A DNA stretch of 64,000 nt from Gonatopus flavifemur (taxonomy: Eukaryota > Arthropoda > Insecta > Hymenoptera > Dryinidae). The DNA is taken from NCBI GenBank assembly GCA_018340375.1, contig JAFFJZ010000084.1:124001-188000 (forward strand). The letters run 5' to 3'. Below, piece by piece: positions 57,895-64,000 of this stretch (position 1 is the stretch's first letter; each line of letters begins with the position of its first letter). A model generated the notes under the pieces. That model was given only the letters and a program-made list of their open reading frames with translations, was not told the origin of the DNA and made no database searches. A program made the translations under genes and the position numbers.

Positions 57895-58174
57895 CCCTGT
57901 TGAAAAGGTCTCATAAAGTCAAACAAAATGTAGTTATTTCTAGGACAGAAACCGCATGAAATCTAGTACATAAACTTGATTTTTATTAGGATTTATGAGA
58001 CTTTGCCAATAACTCTGATTGAATCTTATAAGGTTTTTATAAAACTCATATGAAATCATAAAATCCCATAAGTTCTAGGACAGAAACCGCATATAGACTG
58101 ATAAAAACTCATTAGAATCTTATATAAACTAATAAGATTTGTATATGAGCATTTATGAGACCTTTTCAATAGGG
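57895..58174. mobile_element. Palindromic MITE (CCCTGTTGAAAAGG ends), TA duplication
   Basis: CCCTGTTGAAAAGGTCTCAT and ATGAGACCTTTTCAATAGGG bound 280 bp. TA flanks both ends (57893-57894 and 58175-58176). The phrase CTAGGACAGAAACCGCAT occurs twice inside in the same orientation (about 57941 and 58076), so direct repeats sit within the palindrome. Confidence 0.88.
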
Positions 58175-58176
58175 TA

Positions 58177-59728
58177 CTTTGGCCATAGAGCTGAAGGTTC
58201 TCACAAAAACAAGTCAGTATAAGAATGTATCATACAATTTGTAGTGACGTTCACATGGTATCTGGACGAAAATACATAGCAAACTGATGTCAAAACTGGC
58301 GAAAATGGTCAAAATAAAAACTTACATCAAAATATACAAAAATTATACTCCGAATTAGCTTCAAGCATACACTGATAGGAAAACGACCTAGTTAGGAATA
58401 ACCAGGCCATTCGTGGTTGCGATAAGTTGAAATCTGGTTCTGCTTCACCAGGGAATATGATTGTGACGTCCAGAAAAAGTGGTTTAAGCCAAAATTAACC
58501 GCATATTGTGGTGATTACAATAAGGAAGAAAATTTGATTTCTCTAAACAGAAAAATGTAGTCATTTTTGGCTTCGATCATTCTTTCACCATCATATTTCA
58601 TGATAAATAGAACCAGATTTCAAGTTATTGCAACCAGAATGTTTCAACCAGGTCGGTTTTCTGCCAGTGTATTATTCTGTCCCTCCATTCTTTTCAAAAG
58701 TTTCAATCCCAATTATATTAAAATTGACCAAACCGAGATCCAGTTAGGAAAGTTTTCGGGATGGATATTTGGATTTTTAATGGAGTGTAATCAACGCAAT
58801 TCATGCATTCATTAACAGCTTAGTATCTCGTTATTCGATTACTGATTCGTTTCAATGAACGATTCAAACTCCAGCAACATAAAATTTACTCCAATTATTG
58901 GTAATGTGTGACCAAGTTTCAGTATTGTATATTCAGTTCATCGGCTGCGCATAATAGCCCATATGCAAAGTTAATCTCATTTAGTATATCAATGTGATCC
59001 TGAGGTTTTTAGATCGGATAATCGGAATATCCAGTTATATTCAGCACATTCGTGGTCATTTGCAGGTTATAAACGATCCACTTGTTTATAATGACTCTAT
59101 GATGGATCTATTAAGTTTGCAGGAAAATTGTTCAAATGAAAAAAAGGTTCTGTTGTCGCGAAGAAAAGATTTTCCTTGAACATCTTTTGGATATCGTCAT
59201 TATTCATTCGAATAAATGAAATCATTAATTAATTAAAAAAAATGTTCGAATAATGCTCCTTGCTCACAATAACAGAAACTTATTTTGTTCGAACAGTTTT
59301 TTTCCACACTCATAAAACAATTATGTACAATTGAATTGTTGACAACAAACAAAGTTTACAAAAATAATTAAATATTCGGATTCTCCAACTCGAAAACTTC
59401 AGGATCACGTTGATAAGTTGAATGGACATAGTTCCGTATACAGACTTTTATGTACAGCCGATTGTTACATTGCTTTACATTCTATTGTCAAACCCTTCGA
59501 TAAAATTATAAACATCTTGTTTGATACAAAAAGATTGCACAATTCAACGGCATTCGATACCTTTGCGGAAATTATTAGATTGCTGAATCTCTTCCACCAC
59601 TGTTTTTGGAAACGGATGAAAAGTTCAAGAAATCATTAGTACCTGCATTTCTCATAATTTGAAGAGGATGCATCTTCTTTGAATCATGAAAAAAGTGCAG
59701 GTACTAATTATTTTTCATTTAACTCAGC
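58177..59728. other. No supported gene
   Basis: AT-rich. Short frames at 58567-58815, 58994-59179 and 59418-59639 carry no recognised motif. The last, with CTADCYIALHSIVKPFDKII, is the most protein-like but cannot be assigned. Confidence 0.4.
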
Positions 59729-59730
59729 TA

Positions 59731-60010
59731 CACTGTTAAAAAAATTCTCAAATTTAATGGAAATTTTCTTATGAAATTGAATAATTCCATATTAAATTGA
59801 TTATGAGTAATGAAATTTTAGAATTACTCATCACAACGTGAGAGATTAATTATCAAATTTAAGAATATCTTATTAAAACTGAAAACAAAATTCTTGAAAT
59901 TAAGAATTATATTGCTCAAATTAATACAAATTATGAAATTTAATAGATTGTTTAATGTAAAGAGCTTCATAACATGTTCATGAAAGTTAAATCAGATTTT
60001 TTTTACAGTG
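59731..60010. mobile_element. Palindromic MITE (CACTGTTAAAAAAA ends), TA duplication
   Basis: Ends CACTGTTAAAAAAATT and TTTTTTTTACAGTG bound 280 bp, with TA at 59729-59730 and 60011-60012. The interior is made of ATTAAATTTAAGAATT-like modules in both orientations. The termini match the element at 6617-13020, so both probably used the same transposase despite unrelated interiors. Confidence 0.82.
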
Positions 60011-60012
60011 TA

Positions 60013-60940
60013 TTTTTGAGAAAACTGGTTGGAGAAATCTAAACACTTTTGAGGTACTGAATGACGCTAAAACATGCACTGAGAAACCAGTTTGATTATA
60101 TTCAAAAGATATGTTCTGAATATGGCCAGAGCTGGGGAATTATTTAAAATAAAATCATTGTAAACTATTCTAAATATGCATTGAGGGTTACATCAGCACT
60201 TCATATTTTGGATTGATGATAAATTTTCTTCAGTATTTTGTATATCAGACATACTATTGATAGTATTCTGTATTGTACAATAAAAACGTACATATTCGAA
60301 ACATATTTTTGAAAATATTTTGTAAATAGTATTAAAGATAGATTTTTTCAGTTTTTTGACTCGATCTTATATACTTATTCAAAGTATGAAATACATAAGA
60401 TGTTGAAGGGAGCATTTCAAGTATAAAATGTCAGGGGAAATATATTTCAAATCTGAGATATATGACGTTGGTTTCCATTTCCATACGATGTTAGAATATT
60501 TTCATTTCAAATAATTTCCCAGCTGTAAATACGGTGACCTATATACTCATTGAATATAATTCAATATTATTTCACTGGTCAAATTCTGCTTTTAATTAAC
60601 CAAGAATATTCAATTAATATAAATGCCATTTTCATTTATTCACAGGAATTGAATATGAGTTAATTGAAATAAAATTTGGTCTCATTGAAAAAATATTCAA
60701 TCCGCCGTATTCAAAACAATATTCAGTAAATATAATTGAAGTCTTTGCTCAATGTAATAATCAGTTTAATATTGACAGTCAAGTTCTTCCCTTATTATTA
60801 TTATCATTTTTCACTATTTTAACTTCTATTAGTGTGTATTTCCATTTCGACCATTTCGACCAGAACGTTGTGAAAAAACGAAGCCGGTTAAGACTGGATA
60901 AAACCCTGGTTAAAACCATAGATGGCAGAAATTGGGCGAA
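60013..60940. other. No gene seen
   Basis: AT-rich, with no motif or repeat boundary recognised. Confidence 0.4.
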
Positions 60941-60947
60941 CCCTGGT

Positions 60948-61640
60948 CACTGCTTCCATAAACTCTAACATTTCCTGACGTTTCCCGGGTATCATCAACT
61001 CTGCTCCTCCTCTAATGAAACAAAAATGAAACCATCATTGTCAGAACCATTGTAAGAAAGTTAATGAAGAATATTTTGAAAAAACTTTACAAAGTTTGGT
61101 TCGTCCTCTTCTTTGTTATCTGGCGCGTTGGACTTTACCATAAGGTGTATCAGAATAATATATGACTCTTTCAGGACTAAATGGCGAAGGGGGATGTTGA
61201 GTCACGTTCTCCAAAGTGTAATTCAAACTTGACTACGGTCCACCTTCCGAATTTTCCTGGAGAGGTCCGTTGAGGTGTGTAGGATACATCGTTACCACTA
61301 TCCTTGTCGAACCAAATCCCTCATTGATCTGTTGATACGATCCATGGACCATGGTATACTGAAAGACATTTCTGCCATCGCACCATCGACAAACTCTAAT
61401 GGCAAATGACGTGGTTCTCCTAATTTGTTAAGTGCCTGACAAACAGATTAAAAACAAAAATAAATGTATAAATAAAGATTGAATAGTACGAAAGTGTGGA
61501 AGAAATACGAATTTAAAAATGTCTTACTTGGAGATCAAGACTTACATTGGAAACACGTTCAGTTCCATTGTAAAGGTCCACATAGGCAACGAATCCATGT
61601 TTCCAGACTTTTCCGTTTTTATATCTATTAGTTCTCACAC
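60948..61640 (-). pseudogene. Coding-like minus-strand remnant with splice signals
   Basis: A patch ending ERVSN at a GTAAGT donor (about 61540-61546) and a patch beginning after TTTGTCAG (about 61437) with ALNKLGEPRHLPLEFVDG fit a phase-0 intron with a good pyrimidine tract. In another frame of the second patch, GRNVFQYTMVHGSYQQINEG and STRIVVTMYPTHLNGPLQEN stay open further. A third patch at 60948-61020 reads GAELMIPGKRQEMLEFMEAV after an ATTAG. Which frames are real is not clear, stops occur within, and no family is recognised. Confidence 0.25.
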
Positions 61641-62198
61641 AGCATAAGGGTTTCAAAAGAATTCTACAGAATTCATATTCAATTCTTCAAGCTTTAATTG
61701 AGTTGTTTATGAATTCTTCCGAAAGAAGTGTGCTATATGGGTTCAATTAATCTTATTCCGTGGTACTCACCATTTGTTTTTTTTATGGAGGTGGGAATGC
61801 ATTTACGCACGACGTGTGGGACCCGACGGATGTGGTGCAAGACCGCCCATACCCACTCAACCCACCCCCTTCTGCCCCAGGACCCAACCCGAAACTGTTT
61901 TTTACATTACTTCTAGTTGGGCCCAATGGTGATTACAAATATAAGTAATGTGATTGTCGGAGTACTTTTTTATTGTTCATCTTGATTTTCACCTACCTTG
62001 AAGTGTCTGTGAATCTTTTTTTTTATATTATCTTCACTATCACTCACCATTAGTAATACAAATCTAGAAGTTTCTGTATTCTAACACACACATCACATTC
62101 CATCCAAAATAATACGACACGTTATTCACAAAAAGTCTTTTTTTAAAGATATGCTCTCACTATAAATGTAACTAAACTCAATAAAATATCACTGTCTT
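61641..62198. other. 3' flank of the P-like gene, with a GC-rich patch
   Basis: Bases 61795-61930 are GC-rich with C runs (CCCACCCCCTTCTGCCCC), unlike their surroundings; they are probably a fragment of another element. AATAAA on the minus strand follows the P-like gene (rc of TTTATT at 62218-62223). Confidence 0.4.
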
Positions 62199-63849
62199 TT
62201 AGTTCACGATTTGACGATTTATTTTCCTCCTTGATTTGTTGAATTTCATGAAAGCCCGTTCAAATGCACTATAGTTTTTGAGGTGGTACTCTTCACCAGA
62301 TAAGTGTCTATTAATATCATTGCACCAACTGGAAATGAACGACGTAATAATCATATCAATGGAATGTTCATGCACTAAATCACGATGGCGACAACACAAA
62401 CACCAAGAACTACCCTGTTTCTCCAATATTTCCTTTCGAATTATGTGCTTCACAGCACGTTCAAAACCCATTTTGTCCACAAGTGTAGGTAATAATGAAC
62501 TTGTGACTTCGTTGAACATCATTTCAAAACCAGAATCCAATTTAATCACTGGAACGCTTCGAAAAGAATCTTTGCAATCCCAACATTCGTTGTATGGAGG
62601 TACGCGTAGAATCTCAGTCGCCATTGAACCAGCATCCTTGAAGATTCTGTTAATAACAGGTGATTCATCAGGAGCTGAATCTTTGTCAGTCAATTCCGCA
62701 TCATGGTTCTCGACATCTTGGAACGATTCCTGTAAAAATTCACGGAGCGTAAAGAGCATGTCACCCATACACTCGTCTTCACAATGTCCTTTCATCACTT
62801 TTGTCGGGATTTTGTGTAAAAATAGTATTTTATACAAGCATGCGAATTGCCAACAAGTTGGATTATTGTTTCTACATCCGTGGTTACGTATTTGGCCGAA
62901 AAAGTTTTCCAAACAGTCTTGATTGATGTGTCGAGGCATTAAATGAGCAAAACCTTTATCTTGAACTCTTTTCCAAATTTTTTCAAATCCGTAAATCGTT
63001 GTAACCCAATTTTTAAGAGTGGGTACGGTTTGTGTGGCTTGTTTGGTAGTTTTGTCGACAAAAACCATTTTTCTCAATTTAGCTCTGGCCTCAATCCAAG
63101 AGTCGTGATGTGGACTGTTTGTTGAAATGGGCACTCTATAAGGGGCGTCAGTTACTGTAATATTCCCATTAACCGAATCAAATAGGTCATTGAAAAAATT
63201 CAATACTCCGGCAGTGGCAGTTCCTTCTGACGGCATTTCCATTCTACCTTTCCGGGTTTCAATGTATCCTGAAATAAAAATAAACGATGAATGAATAAAA
63301 GTATAATAATCTTAGAAGAAACTTATATCAACTCTGTGCATGACACGATTTTCTCAAGTAATTTCAAAAATTTTCGTGAAAAATTAACTGTTTTAGTCTC
63401 ATAAAAAAAATGTGTATAGGGGATGAAATTGAAGACAAAGATAATGTAGATACAATCATTCACATTGATATTTATAATTTCGTACCTTCATATTCGGAGT
63501 TGTACTGAATGAATTCTGCCAAAGTCTTGCTGGAAATTTGAGCTGCATGTTTTACTCTCATTTTGTGCATTTTCTCCGGAACAATGTGCGACTCCGTGAT
63601 TTTCCTCAGTTTTCTTGTGTATTTGTACGTGTTCAAATCCAATTCATAGCCGAGTTTCACGATATCCCATGATGCAAATCTTCTATTTTCCACCCTTTTC
63701 GTATAATTTTCAAATGTCTCTTGCCATTTTTTGGTCACACCTATTTCCAAGTCCTTGTTCAGCATATCATTTCGTACTCCTTGGATCAAATGTGAAGGAT
63801 CGAATATTGGAATTATGCTGGTGCCCCCTATATACATAGTATCATCTGG
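62199..63849 (-). CDS. P-element/THAP9-like transposase, two 3' exons (5' end outside or unseen)
   Basis: Exon A (about 63486-63849) follows a TACATTCCAG acceptor and reads IIPIFDPSHLIQGVRNDML, FASWDIVKLGYELD and IVPEKMHKMRVKHAAQISS. This is the segment of P-type transposases with the second catalytic Asp in DPSHLIQGVRN and the adjoining GTP-domain region. Exon B (62199-63268) follows a TTATTTCAG acceptor and is joined in phase 1 (...YEG-YIETRKG...). It contains RHINQDCLENFFGQIRNHG with the catalytic Glu, and NNNPTCWQFACLYK. The intron 63269-63485 (217 bp) has GTACG and CAG borders. The exons have no stop or frameshift. P transposases use GTP and cut-and-paste transposition; THAP9 is the domesticated relative. 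The THAP finger and first Asp would lie upstream, beyond the window. It could be an active element or a domesticated gene. Confidence 0.82.
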
Positions 63850-64000
63850 AATGTAGAGAATATGGGAAATGGGTAGAACTTTGATTGAAATAGGAGTGAT
63901 GATGATTATATACTGTTTGAGAACGTAACCCATATGGAAATATTTCGCTGAAAAACATCTGCAAAACTCTGAATAATCTGTGAAAAAAACGCTGCATCAC
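63850..64000. other. Intron of the P-like gene running to the window edge
   Basis: On the minus strand this precedes the acceptor at about 63850. The open frame extends to 63933 but lacks family resemblance there, so it is read as intron. Confidence 0.5.

Noticed and set aside
1..64000. CRISPR array or bacterial operon
   Set aside because: The tandem repeats lack regular spacers, and all gene structure is eukaryotic.

Overview
This window is AT-rich arthropod nuclear DNA, most likely from an insect. The evidence is spliced exons with GT/AG borders, a mauritiana-type mariner, a BEL/Pao retrotransposon primed by tRNA-Tyr, a LINE of a type common in Hymenoptera, a P-element/THAP9-like gene, and many TA-flanked palindromic MITEs. 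The species cannot be fixed from the sequence. There is no bacterial or organellar gene organisation, no CRISPR and no rRNA. Almost all of the window is transposon or transposon-derived. Only one spliced gene (exons at 45437-49185) looks like possible host coding sequence.

Layout. 0-4 kb: a mariner broken by one frameshift, plus small hairpin elements. 4.3-24.6 kb: two adjacent plus-strand genes of a decayed DNA transposon. The first has a SAM-like/coiled-coil type of protein (4.3-6.3 kb, last exon 13.25-13.63 kb). The second has a C2H2 zinc-finger start (13.69 kb) and a CMC/EnSpm-like DDE core (22.56-24.58 kb). They have been torn apart by later insertions: a palindromic element (6617-13020) that itself holds a SINE head and a 5.3-kb LINE with a 17-bp target duplication, a foldback (13.9-15.5 kb) with a nested MITE, a dead ubiquitin-protease-like fragment, a second large foldback (17.5-19.5 kb) and a 924-bp near-perfect palindrome (21026-21949).

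27.3-45.1 kb is one nested complex. The outer TIR element has termini GCCCATGGGCAAACCAGC and TA duplications at 27283 and 45106, and carries a dead gene of a recurrent arthropod DDE-like family (36786-38705). A young BEL/Pao element sits in its left arm (27412-34656, 5-bp duplication CAATT, identical-length LTRs differing at about four bases). A RAG1/Transib-like transposon sits in its right arm (40215-45050).

The RAG1/Transib-like element is the highlight. Its termini begin CACAGTG, identical to the V(D)J recombination-signal heptamer. Its 5-bp target duplication (CCTTG) is exact. Its gene (41612-43796) aligns with the three catalytic regions of RAG1 and is interrupted by a single frameshift. 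No RAG2-like gene lies inside it.

45.4-49.2 kb: a three-exon coiled-coil gene with MITEs in its introns. 49.6-51.2 kb: a GC-richer block of uncertain origin. 53.1-55.5 kb: a second CMC/tnp2-like transposase pseudogene of a different family. 56-62 kb: mostly non-coding, with TA-flanked MITEs and a few weak coding remnants. 62.2-64 kb: the 3' exons of a P-element/THAP9-like transposase gene that runs off the window on the minus strand.
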